Positions 34,819 through 47,900 of a stretch of DNA of 64,000 nt are shown here, piece after piece. The first letter of the stretch is position 1. The number at the start of each line of letters is the position of its first letter. The notes under the pieces are model-generated. The model searched no databases and had not been told where the DNA came from. It saw only the letters and a program-made list of their open reading frames with translations. The stretch is from the NCBI GenBank assembly GCA_021229015.1, contig CM037778.1:12372956-12436955 (forward strand), written 5' to 3'. Made by a program: the position numbers and the translations under genes. This DNA is from Solen grandis (lineage: Eukaryota; Mollusca; Bivalvia; Adapedonta; Solenidae).

Positions 34819-37800
34819 GTAAGGCACTGTGGAAAATATTTTATATTATACAAAATATAAAAAATCGAGGGGTAAATGCGAAACTAGACTAAGTGCTTAT
34901 ATATTTATATGCGCTTAGCCTAGTTTCGCTCTCAACCCTTAATATATTATTATGAATAAATTTTATTTCGTTCGTCATATTGATAACTGTCTGATACGAA
35001 CTCAGCATTTTTTTCGTTTTCTCTGAAGGAAAAAAATGCTTTCCAGGAAAGAATAAATTACATAATAATAAAGTTAAATACTGATCCAACCCAGGAATCG
35101 TCGAGAGGGATTAGTATAAGTTGTAAGAGCTTGTTTCCCAATCGACGTAAAATGAATAAGATTAAACTTAACTAACATAATAATGATGATAACATATGAA
35201 TATACCGTACATAATATTCGAATTCATGTACCCGTATTTCGGAAAGGGCGAAATTGTCCGCAAAATGTATACAACTAGAATTTATTTCAGTTTCAAATAA
35301 ATGATTAACATATAAATTCTATATTTTCCGAATAATTGCTACAACAAGTCCAAGAAAAACCAACAGCGGGGAGTAGTGGTTCAGTGATAAGATACGCACC
35401 TCGGGATCGACAGATCCCTGGTTCGAGTCCTGCCAAAGACACTGCTTATTTATTAAAGTAAGACATTTAGCCCGCATTGTTTCACCTAAATGCAAATGGG
35501 CACAGGTCTGAGAGGGCTGTATAATTCCATGGCTCCATAATGTGGGCTGCCATGAGAGGAGTGAAAGACTCCCTGGGGATAACGATAGATGGGGTAAAAG
35601 CTGTAAAGACGGTAAACGTGCCCACGGCATGAAACATACGCTATAAAATGCCTTTACTTTACACATCTCGGCTTGTAAAAAAAATACGTGTGTGAAAATA
35701 ATCAGGGAATTAACATACGTTTCCTTACCTTTTGTAACCCTATTCTAAATTTCAAAAAGTCAAATTGTTATTACCTGACTCGTACACAATTGTATATAAC
35801 CAGGAAACTTCAGTCAATAAAAAATATATTTGGAATTCCCAAGATAAACATGGCCGTTGTGTAGGCTTCTTATATTTCTTTTCTTTTCATTGTCTTTCAT
35901 TCATTGTGGCTCTATTGTCAAGTTAATTTGTCTAAAAAATAATTCTTATTTCTTAATATCTTTTTTTAATTTTATATAAAACTACGAGAAAACTTCGCAT
36001 TATGGACGGGGTTTTCAAATAAAAATTTCGTCCTTTAAATTAATGATGTCTGGACGGATGTCGAACGTCAGCCATTAATCAATCTGCTGAATAAATTTGA
36101 ATGTAATTTTAAACATTTAGAATGTCCATTGTTGCGTATGCGGATCGATCTAGAGAAGGGCGTTCAATAAACAGGTCATCGAAAGCAAACAGAATGTGTA
36201 CTTATGTCTCTCTATTGTATCGCAACTTATCATATGATATTTTGCTTTAACAGCCGATACCGGTTTCGTTTAATCATCACATATATTTCATATACTAACA
36301 TATGCTCAAAAGAAAAAGAAACGCAGGGTAATTTTTGTGTCAGTTTTAAATAGGAAGTATTCGACGGTATTACATTTTAAATTATTTTATTATAGATTTT
36401 TTTTCAAACAAAATTAATGCTTTAGAATGAGAGTCTATCAAATGAGATTTATTGAAAGGTTAGGAGGCAAAAACTTACGTCTGGCTACTACAGATTCTAG
36501 TTACCCTGCGTTTCTTATTCTTTTGAGTATATAACTTAAAGGGCCGAAATAATTTATTACATTCCGCGTCACGGGCGTGTAGTCCATATACACATTTTGT
36601 TGAATTTAACCAGATTGATTAATAATGTAAATAACTTTAATAAACAAAAGTATGATGTTAGAAATATATGACAACAACAGATAAAAACATTATTTTCTGC
36701 TATTGTTTGAAACTATAAGTCGTTTGTATAAATTTCTTGGAAGGTAATGTTATTATCGTGATATATGAAAGGTAGAAGCTTGCTTACAATGATTTCTAAA
36801 AATATATAATGCTTATAGTTTGTATTCACTGTGATTTGTATGAGTACAAACCCTACAGAAATTTTAAATTATGTCGAGACATTAAAATAAATGGAAATCT
36901 AGATCATATCAACTTAAAATGACGAAAAGAATGTAACATCAAAACGGCAACGCTTTAATCACTTAACAAAATTAATTTGACAAATGCCATGATATGGCAG
37001 ACTTTTTGAAAATATTTTTGTATATGTTTTTTTTTTTTTTTTTTTTTTTTTAAATCCAGCACAAAAACATCAAAACGGAACGTTTAATAAAATTGTACCT
37101 GCCTTTCAGAATATCCTTCAGACATTTTTAAATTAAACTTTATTCGCGTGCTTAGATGAAACAATATATAGAATACACTTTGTATTTTTATAACGAATTT
37201 GATATTCATTGATTCATTTAAAGGATACAAAAACAACTTTGATTTATAATAATCTGACAAATTACTTTTGATTACACAGTAACATCATGTGTTTGCCCAA
37301 CCCGTGTCAAAATGGCGGCAACTGTACCGATAGTGGCGGAGGCATGTACACGTGTACTTGTGACGTGGGCTTCGCTGGAACTAACTGTGAAACGGGTATG
37401 AACGTATAAAACGCTTCTTATTCTTATAATGATACTCGTGTTAAGAAATCATTTTTGAGGAATGCATGTTAATTTCAATCAAATAAAGGTAAAGAACTCA
37501 ATGACTGAGTCGTTTGAATAAATCTCCTTGAAGGTAAATGTTATTATCGTGATATATGAAAGGTAGAGCTTGCTTACAATGATTTCTTAAAATGTTATAA
37601 TGATTTCTTATTGAGATATAAAAATGTTTGTTTCTAACTTCACAATGCACAAAAGTCCCTTTAATACTTGCAAATAATTTCTAAACGTTCAGATTTTGAA
37701 AATTTGATAATGTCCTTCTCTTTTTCAACGAATATTCTGCGACGATATCTGTTTAAAATGTCTGACTTTAATTCCTGCCTCGACTCGCGTGTTGAAAAAC

Positions 37801-39063
37801 AATATATAAGTCTATCCCATGTGATTTTTCATAGAGCGATCTTGATATTCAAGTTTGATTACATTTTATAGGATACAAACAACAACTTTGATTTTAATAA
37901 TCTGACAAATGTACATTTAATTAAAAGCAACACGCTGTGTTATCCAACCCGTGTCAAAATGGCGGTACTGTACCGATGTGGCGGAGGCATGTACACGTGT
38001 ACTTGTGACGTGGGCTTCCTGGAACTAACTGTGAAACGGGTATGAACGTATAAAACGTTTCTAATTCTTATAATGATACTCCTGTTAAGAAATCTTTTTG
38101 GAGGGATGCATGTTAATTTCAATCAAATAAAGGTAAAGAACTTATATGACTGGTCGTTTGAATATATCTCCTGGAAGGTAAAGTTATTATCGTGATATAT
38201 GAAAGGTAGAAGCTTATTAACAATGATTTCTTAAAATGGATAATGATTATTATTAATTATTGTTTTGTTTCTAACTTCAGCACAAAGTCCGTTATGTCTG
38301 AATAAATTTCCTAAACGTTAATTTAAAAGAAATGTACTGCCTTTCAACGAATATTCTCGACCGATCTGTTTAAATTGTACTTTATTCTGCGTCGCTGCGT
38401 GCAAACAATATATAAGTCTTCACATGTAGTTTTCATGACGAATCTGATATTCAGTTTGATTACATTTTATAGATACAAATAACAACTTTGATTTATAATA
38501 ATCTGACAAATGTACATTTGATTACACAGCAACATCTGCTTGTTTATCCAACCCGTGTCAAAATGGCGGTAGCTGTACCGATGGTGGCGGAGGCATGTAC
38601 ACGTGTACTTGTGACGTGGGCTTCACTGGAACTAACTGTGAAACGGGTATGAACGTATGAAACGTTTCTAATTCTTATAATGATACTCGTGTTAAGAAAT
38701 CCTTTTGGAGGGATGCATGTTAATTTCAATCAAATAAAGGTAAAGCACTCAAATGACTGAGTCGTTTGTATAAATTTCTTGGAAGGTAATGTTATTATCG
38801 TGATATATGAAAGGTAGAAGCTTGCTTACAATGATTTCTAAAAATATATAATGCTTATAGTTTGTATTCACTGTGATTTGTATGAGTACAAACCCTACAG
38901 AAATTTTAAATTATGTCGAGACATTGAAATAAATGGAAATCTAGATCATATCAACTTAAAATGACGAAAAGAATGTAACATCAAAACGGCAACGCTTTAA
39001 TCACTTAACAAAATTAATTTGACAAATGCCATGATATGGCAGACTTTTTGAAAATATTTTTGG

Positions 39064-39099
<36 letters not shown>

Positions 39100-41951
39100 C
39101 AGCACAAAGCCTGTCATGTCTGCGTAAATTGAATATTCTTTCCGTATTAAAATTGTCCTGCCTTTCAGGGAATATCCTTAAGACATTTATTTCAGATTAA
39201 ACTTTATTCGGCGTAGCTTAGAGAAAACAATATATAAGAATACACATTGATTTTTATAACGATTTTGATATTCAATTGGATTCATTTAAAGGATACAAAC
39301 AACATCTTTGATTTATAATAATCTGACAAATTTACATTTTATTAAACAGTAACATCAGTGTGTTTGCCCAACCCGTGTCAAAATGGCGGCAACTGTACCG
39401 ATAGTGGCGGAGGCATGTACACGTGTACTTGTGACGTGGGCTTCGCTGGAACTAACTGTGAAACGGGTATGAACGTATAAAACGTTTCTTATTCTTATAA
39501 TGATACTCGTGTTAAGAAATCATTTTGGAGGAATGCATGTTAATTTCAATCAAATAAAGGTAAAGAACTCATATGACTGAGTCGTTTGAATATATCTCCT
39601 TGAAGGTAAAGTTATTATCGTGATATATGAAAGGTAGACGCTTGCTTACAATGATTTCTTAAAATGTATAATGATTTTTATTGATATAATGTTTGTTTCT
39701 AACTTCAGCACAAAGTCCTTTATGTCTGAATAAATTTCCTAAACGTTAGTTTAAAAGAAATGTCCTTCCTTTCAACGAATATTCTCGACCGATCTGTTTA
39801 AAATTGTACTTTATTCTGCCTCGCTGCGTGCAAACAATATATTAGTCTTCACATGTAGTTTTCATGGCGAATCTGATATTCAGTTTGATTACATTTTATA
39901 GATACAAACAACAACTTTGATTTCTAATAATCTGACAAATGTACATTTGATTAAAAAGCAACATCTGCTTGTTTATCCAACCCGTGTCAAAATGGCGGTA
40001 GCTGTACCGATGGTGGCGGAGGCATGTACACGTGTACTTGTGACGTGGGCTTCTCTGGAACTAACTGTGAAACGGGTATGAACGTATAAAACGTTTCTAA
40101 TTCTTATAATGATACTCGTGTTAAGAAATCTTTTTGGAGGGATGCATGTTAATTTCAATCAAATAAAGGTAAAGAACTTATATGACATGGTCGTTTGAAT
40201 ATATCTCCTGGAAGGTAATGTTATTATCGTAATATATGAAAGGTAGACGCTTGCTTACAATGATTTCTAAAATTACATAATGCTTATAGTTTGTATTCAC
40301 TGTGATTTGTATGAGTACAAACCCTGTATTCACTGTGATTTGTATGAGTACAAACCCTACAGAAATTTTAAATTATGTCGAGACATTAAAATAAATGGAA
40401 ATCTAGATCATATCAACTTAAAATGACGAAAAGAATGTAACATCAAAACGGCCACGCTTTAATCACTTAACAAAATTAATTTGACAAATGCCATGATAAA
40501 GCAAACTTTGTGAAAACATTTTTGGTATAATGTTGTTGTTGTTTTTTAATTTCAGCACAAAGGCTGTCATGTCTGCGTAAATTGGATATTCTTTCCGTAT
40601 TAAAAATGTCCTGCCTTTCAGGGAATATCCTTAAGACATTTATTTCAGATTAAACTTTATTCGACGAAGCTTAGAGAAAACAATATATAAGTATACACAT
40701 TGATTTTTATAACGATTTTGATATTCAATTTGATTACATTTTATGGATACAAACAACAACTTTGATTTATGATAATCTGACAAATGTACTTTTAATTAAA
40801 CAGCAACATCAGTGTGTTTGCCCAACCCGTGTCAAAATGGCGGCAACTGTACCGATAGTGGCGGAGGCATGTACACGTGTACTTGTGACGTGGGCTTCGC
40901 TGGAACTAACTGTGAAACGGGTATGAACGTATAAAACGTTTCTAATTCTTATAATGATAATCGTGTTAAGAAAACCTTTTGGAGGGATGCATGTTAATTT
41001 CAATCAAATAAAGGTTAAGGATTCAAATGACTGAGTCGTTTGAATATATCTCCTGGAAGGTAAAGTTATTATCGTGATATATGAAAGGTAGAAGCTTATT
41101 AACAATGATTTCTTAAAATGGATAATGATTATTATTAATTATTGTTTGTTTCTAACTTCAGCACAAAGTCCGTTGTGTCTGAATAAATTTCCTAAACATT
41201 AATTCAAAAGAAATGTCCTTCCTTTCAACGAATATTCTCGACCGATCTGTTTAGAAATGTACTTTATTCTTCGTCGCTGCGTGCAAACAATATATTAGTC
41301 TTCACATGTAGTTTTCATGACGAATCTGATATTCAGTTTGATTACATTTTATAGATACAAATAACAACTTTGATTTCTAATAATCTGACAAATGTACATT
41401 TGATTACACAGCAACATCTGCTTGTTTATCCAACCCGTGTCAAAATGGCGGTAGCTGTACCGATGGTGGCGGAGGCATGTACACGTGTACTTGTGACGTG
41501 GGCTTCTCTGGAACTAACTGTGAAACGGGTATGAACGTATGAAACGTTTCTAATTCTTATAATGATACTCGTGTTAAGAAATCTTTTTGGAAGGATGCAT
41601 GTTAATTTCAATCAAATAAAGGTAAAGGACTCAAATGACTGAGTCGTTTGTATAAATTTCTTGGAAGGTAATGTTATTATCGTGATATATGAAAGGTAGA
41701 AGCTTGCTTACAATGATTTCTAAAAATATATAATGCTTATAGTTTGTATTCACTGTGATTTGTATGAGTACAAACCCTACAGAAATTTTAAATTATGTCG
41801 AGACATTGAAATAAATGGAAATCTAGATCATATCAACTTAAAATGACGAAAAGAATGTAACATCAAAACGGCCACGCTTTAATCACTTAACAAAATTAAT
41901 TTGACAAATGCCATGATATGGCAGACTTTTTGAAAATATTTTTGGTATATT

Positions 41952-41996
<45 letters not shown>

Positions 41997-44900
41997 CAGC
42001 ACAAAGCCTGTCATGTCTGCGTAAATTGGATATTCTTTCCGTATTAAAATTGTCCTGCCTTTCAGGGAATATCCTTAAGACATTTATTTCAGATTAAACT
42101 TTATTCGGCGTAGCTTAGAGAAAACAATATATAAGAATACACATTGATTTTTATAACGATTTTGATATTCAATTGGATTCATTTAAAGGATACAAACAAC
42201 ATCTTTGATTTATAATAATCTGACAAATTTACATTTTATTAAACAGTAACATCAGTGTGTTTGCCCAACCCGTGTCAAAATGGCGGCAACTGTACCGATA
42301 GTGGCGGAGGCATGTACACGTGTACTTGTGACGTGGGATTCTCTGGAACTTACTGTGAAACGGGTATAAACATTTATAATGTTCTAACTATACTTATGAC
42401 TCAAGAGTTAAGGAAGCATTTAGAAGAGGCCTATTCAGTAGGCTCAACTTATTAGCTATTAAATACGGAATTCTGTTTGAGCCACTTAAAATATCGCATT
42501 TAGCAGGTAACAATGCGACGTAAGATACGACATCACTATATTACTAAATGACGTTTTAATCATTTTTTTGTTTGAACTGATAACATATCACACGGCAATT
42601 TAAATTTCCGTCGAACCTAACCGTCGGGATTTGGACCAAACATGCGGTTGAAACGTAGCCTTGAACTTTGTGATTTTTGGTAGAATGTATCAAAGACGCT
42701 TCTTACTTACTTATAATTGATATCGTTTTTCAGAAAATATTTTGGAAATGCATTTTTTTCAATCAAAAAAGGTAAGAACTCATAATGATATCTTTGAATA
42801 TTCTCCTTGAAGTAAAGTTATTATCGATATTGAAGTACGCTGCTTACAATGATATTCTAAAAATTACAATGTTTATAAGTTTGTATTCCTGTGATTTGAT
42901 TAGTACAAACCCTGTTAGTGATTTTATATACAAAACCCTACAGAATTATTTAAATTATTGTATTGCACATTAAATATCATATGGAGCATCTAGCTATGAA
43001 ACATAATTCAACTTAACATAATGACAAAAAGTAAAATAAAATGTAACATTCAAAGTAGCGTGCTTAAGTCACTGCTTTATCACTTAATCAAAATTAATTT
43101 GACGAAATTTTATATGCACAAAAATGATATGCAAACATTTCATAGTAAATAATTTTGGTATAATGATGTTTTTTTTCCTTCAAAATTCAGCACAAAACCT
43201 GTTATGTCTGCGTAAATTGGATATTCTGCGTTTCAGCGAATATCCTTGAGCCATTTATTTAAGATTAAACTTTAATTGGCGTAGCTTAGAGAAAACAATA
43301 TATTTGTATACATATTGACTTTTATGACGATTTTGATTTTCAATTTGATTACATTTTATGTATATAAACAACATTTTTGATTTATAATAATCTGACAAAT
43401 GTACTTTTAATTAAACAGCAACATCAGCGTGTTTGCCCAACCCTGTCAAAATGGCGGCAACTGTACCGATAGTGGCGGAGGCATGTACACGTGTACTTGT
43501 GACGTGGGATTCTCTGGAACTTACTGTGAAACGGGTATAAACATTTATAATGTTCTAACTATACTTATGACTCAAGAGTTAAGGAAGCATTTAGAAGAGG
43601 CCTATTCAGTAGGCTCAACTTATTAGCTATTAAATACGGAATTCTGTTTGAGCCACTTAAAATATCGCATTTAGCAGGTTAACAATGCGACGGTAAGATA
43701 CGACATCACGATAGTACGAAATGACGTTTTAATCATTGTTTTGTTTGAACTGATAACATATCACACGGCAATTTAAATTTCCGTCGAACCTAACCGTCGG
43801 GATTTGGACCAAACATGCGGTTGAAACGTAGCCTTGAACTGTTGTGATTTTGTGGTGTTGTATCGTTCGGGTTTGTTTTCTCGTAAACCACATCGTTGAG
43901 ATATAATTATTGATATGTTTTTTTTTCCAGAAAAGTTATTTTTCAGCATTTTTTTTTACAGTAAGCGTGGATAAGAAATATATAACAACCATTACAAACA
44001 AATAAATATGTCATGTTTGTTAAAGTAATTAGTTTCTGTATATGTATCTGATATCGAAGCAAAATGATTTCATCAAGTTTGAGAAATGTCCGTGTTTTCC
44101 TGGGTGCTTATGTGCACCTGTCGTAGTGATGATAAATTCCCAAACAACAACAACAACAACAGCAGCATTAATTAATTAATTGATTATTTCTATGGTACAT
44201 ATACTCATATTGTTGTGCGCTGAGTCTAGCCTTTTATTGAAACAAAAATGTTCCTTAACAGTACAGACACAAAAAGGGAAATGGAGGTAGTAGAAATACT
44301 TTAGACAAGGTACTTAAAGCGGTGTCGTGTCTTAGAAAAGTGTCATGTTATCACACAGAATCAAATTATTAGACGAAATTCTTATATGCTAAACACAAAT
44401 AAACGATGCAAAATCAGAACTATATACATACATATATATATATTTTTTTTTTTTTTGCTGTAAAAAATCAGATCCGCCATCATGAATTGTTATTAGACTT
44501 TTTTTTCATTTTCTGCCTATATCGATGGTCCACAAACACTATCACTAACAAACCTGTGTTTTTTTATGTAAACAATGTCAATTACAGATCACATGATATC
44601 TCCTGTTAGCCATTGATCAATCTGATGAATAAATTTGAATAAATTTGTAAACATTGGAAAGGTCCATTGTTGCTTAAGGGGATCGATCCAGAGACGGCCG
44701 TTCATTCAATGGGTCATCGAAAGCAGAACGTGTACTTGTGATATGTTTCTTTAGTGTATCTAAATATATTATTGATGAATGTCTTTCTTCATGACATTGT
44801 TCAGGAACGTCGGCATGTATGACCAATCCTTGTCAAAATGGCGGCAGCTGTTTCGATAGTGGGGACAACACATACACGTGCACTTGTGATACGGGTTACT

Positions 44901-47900
44901 CGGGTACCAACTGTGAGACCGGTACGTTTATTTGTTCATAATACAGTAGACGTTTTATATGGAAAAATTTCATACGCATATGTATAATTTAAATACAAAC
45001 TTGTTGAAAGATTAATTGCCTTTGATATAATTTATCATGACATTTTCTATTTAAAGATTCCATTATTTATTATTATTTGATCACATAAAGTAACAGGAGA
45101 GAAGAGTATTTAAAACTCGCTCTACTTTAAACTTTGCCTCGAATATACGGGTTTTAAACATATTTTGTGATCCATTATCTCTATATGGACCAGTCCGGAA
45201 CCGGAAGTTCCAAGTTCTATCATTGCCCTACCCCGAATTTTTACTTTTGATAAGTGTCATTGTGTAACCACAGGAACCTGATATTCAGTAAAAAAAAGAA
45301 CTTTAAAAGAATCGACCTCTTCGTATATAAATAAACACATATATAAAGAGGTCGATTTTTTTAAAGGTTTTTTTTTTGACTGAATTTCAGGTTCCTGTTG
45401 TGTAACTCACTATATAACACTATGGAATATTGATGCTTGTCTGTTATCAATTACATCATCAAGGTACATCCGCATGTTTGACCTTCCCGTGTCAAAATGG
45501 CGGGACTTGCTCTGACGATGGGGACAACTCGTACACGTGTACTTGTGATACGGGCTTCACGGGTATCACCTGTGAGACTGGTACGTATATATTAGATCTG
45601 ACATAAATTATTTCATATCAAATTATACTAATCGAGTTCATGAAAATTTAATCAAGCGAGCATCTGGTTAGCAAAAAGGGGTATTTGGGAGTAGCAAATG
45701 CGCATCCTATTCGCGCATATCCTTTTCATTTATTGCAAATCACATTATTCGGATAAATTCGCGAATTTTCAAAATAAAAACAAAAATAAACCCAAAACAA
45801 AACAAAAAGAACAACAACCAATAAAAAGTGTTTACATTAAAATGAAGGAAAGCCAGATGCCAGATAATTTTTTACGTTTATTTTATTGAATTTCTCTAAA
45901 TTAAATGCATAGTTGCGAGTTGTACTGAAATATGCAATGAAACCGTTTTGGCGTAATGGATGCAAAGGAAAGGAGAATGTTCTCAACCCCCCCCCCCCAA
46001 AAAAAAGAGTGCAATTATTTCATTTTTAGATCATCAACAATTATACCTATACATGTATATATAAACATTAATCATGAGATTCTTATTGATCATTTATATC
46101 GGATTTAATGCCATAACATTGTTTTGTTCTACTTAAATATGGTTTGGTATTAATTTCTATTGCACATCTAATTTTATATATTTGCTTCGAGGAAGAAGTT
46201 ATATTGACATAATTAAGCTCTTACATTATAAAGGGTAAATTCTAAGTCTATCAGTATGAAAAAAGAATGAGGACAGCTGTGCGTATCACTGTTTTTGCGA
46301 AATTCATAAAATTGTCTACTTTGACCGAAAATGGGAGACAAAAAAAAAGAAGAAAGAAAAAAGGAAAAAAAAAAGAATTCTATCGCTAGTTTTTTTTAAA
46401 GACAAAATTTTAGGAAATTGGAAACTTTTTTCATAATTTTATATTTTGGTGTGTAAATTTCTTTATTTTCCCCTTTAAAATTTGAGATAAAACTATATTC
46501 TTTCAATTGTAGTATTAAACCTTATTAACGTGTTAAAGTCTTTAGTTTCTACGTTTTAGGGTTATTTCCTTCTGTTCTGATTTCTTAATAAGTAGGCCTT
46601 TCACGGAGATAACCAAGGTTTCCTAGCGGCTCAGGCGACATGACTTTCCTCAGCCGGGAATAAATAGTCATGTGCCCTGTCAAGAAACTATATAACTAAT
46701 AAAGTAATGACGTAGCAGATAAAGAAATAGTGATCTGACGACGGTTTTTCAAAATCAAATTGATTCCTATTACATATTATCGTCGGAAAAACTCGCCAAT
46801 GCAAAATGTAAACAATGAGAGTATTTTGACATCCATCCAAAGTACTAAATTGGGTAATTTGATCAACATTTTCAAAGTGTTAAACTTACATTTTACAGCA
46901 GATATTTGCACATTATGTACTATTTGTGTTAGTCTACGATATGTCAGTGTTAGTTTATGTTTTCTTTTTCCTGAAAATTTAGTCATTCTGGATTACAATG
47001 GGCCTTAAGAAAAAGTCTACTAAGTTTGGTGAAAATCCCTCCGTCAACATTACTCTTACTTAGTTATAGCCAAACAAGTGGATTTTTAATTAATAATAAC
47101 GAATGCAAGTAGCAAAACGTTTACAAATAAAACGTTTGCATGGTTAGGCTAAAGCTTAATGCATTTTACATCATGCAAGTAACAAGAGAAACTTTTAAAT
47201 AAAACGCTCGCATGGCTTTAAATCATGCAAATGACGCGTAATTAATTCCACATTTAGCATCGACATACAATTCGAGTCTAGTTATGGTGATGCTGAAGAG
47301 TTCTAGAATGACGCGCCAGTTACTAGAATCTCTATTCCATCATACAGCAGTCCGACAAACATTTTGCGTGCATGATATTATATAGAAATGTAGAAAAAAA
47401 AAAAAAAAAAACAATCAAGTACATTACCAGTTCATACAAATAAGTATAAGATTTATCTTTAATGTTCTGTAAGCTGTAAATTATCAGAAAAGGTTCAAAG
47501 AGATAAATGCAACATGTATTTACACAGGTTGTCAAGAAATCAACGGCAAGTGCTATGCATTTGTTTCAACAGCAAGCAATTATAGCAGCAGTTTGGCCTA
47601 TTGTGAAAGTCTCGGCGGAAATCTGGCTCACGTGATCGACCTCGCGCACCTGCAGTTTCTGAACAATATTGTCACCTGTGTATATGGTGCATCCGAGTGC
47701 TACCCGTGGATTGGCTTCAATGATATTGACACTGAAGACATTGTCGTCAGTGTGACAGGAGATACAATCAATGCGGATGTTATTGCCGTGATTTTGAAGA
47801 ACCGACATTTCGCAGATTGTGGCTCTATAGACCCTGAATGGCCACAGGAAATCTCAATGGAAGATTGCGCCGAACCATTTACAAGCATATGTGAGATTTA

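Larger units (their letters stand above)
34819..37279 (+). other. Intron 1 of the lectin gene
   Basis: Begins GTAAGG and ends ACACAG. Contains a 19-base-arm hairpin (34,878-34,929), a truncated SINE family 1 copy, a tRNA-derived SINE (35,366-35,662), a segment homologous to the intron before EGF exon 10 (36,050-36,240) and, from about 36,720, sequence copied from the introns between the later EGF exons. Confidence 0.7.
36720..43880 (+). repeat. Tandemly duplicated EGF exon-intron array
   Basis: Nine EGF exons in near-identical intron context. Two intron kinds occur: a short one (about 490-530 bp) and a longer one (about 700-730 bp) that carries the words GTATTCACTGTGATTTGTAT and AAATTATGTCGAGACATT and, in most copies, a poly-T tract of 20-50 bases. 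From exon 4 onward, type A (4, 6, 8) and type B (5, 7) alternate, giving a two-exon unit of about 1,443-1,454 bp. Exons 8 and 9 with their 3' introns form a separate duplication of about 1,172 bp. Similarity extends through introns, so duplication was recent or copies are homogenised by gene conversion. Confidence 0.9.

Noticed and set aside
34320..34853. Reverse-strand open stretches opposite exon 1
   Set aside because: Antisense to the signal-peptide/PAN exon, which has a signal sequence, Cys spacing and a matching phase 1 donor.
35366..35434. Possible tRNA gene in intron 1
   Set aside because: Box A- and B-like words are present, but the stem pairing is poor and a SINE body follows.
36300..37279. 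Search for an additional intact EGF exon upstream of copy 1
   Set aside because: Intron sequence matching the array is present, but no C-x4-C-x5-C pattern is readable; only a doubtful D-T-G-F remnant near 36,260.
37940..41611. Repeated reverse-strand 60-64 codon open stretches beginning MKLTCIPPK
   Set aside because: They recur because the EGF exon and its intron were duplicated; they lie antisense to the EGF exons and break in the damaged copies. Shadow reading frames, not a gene family.
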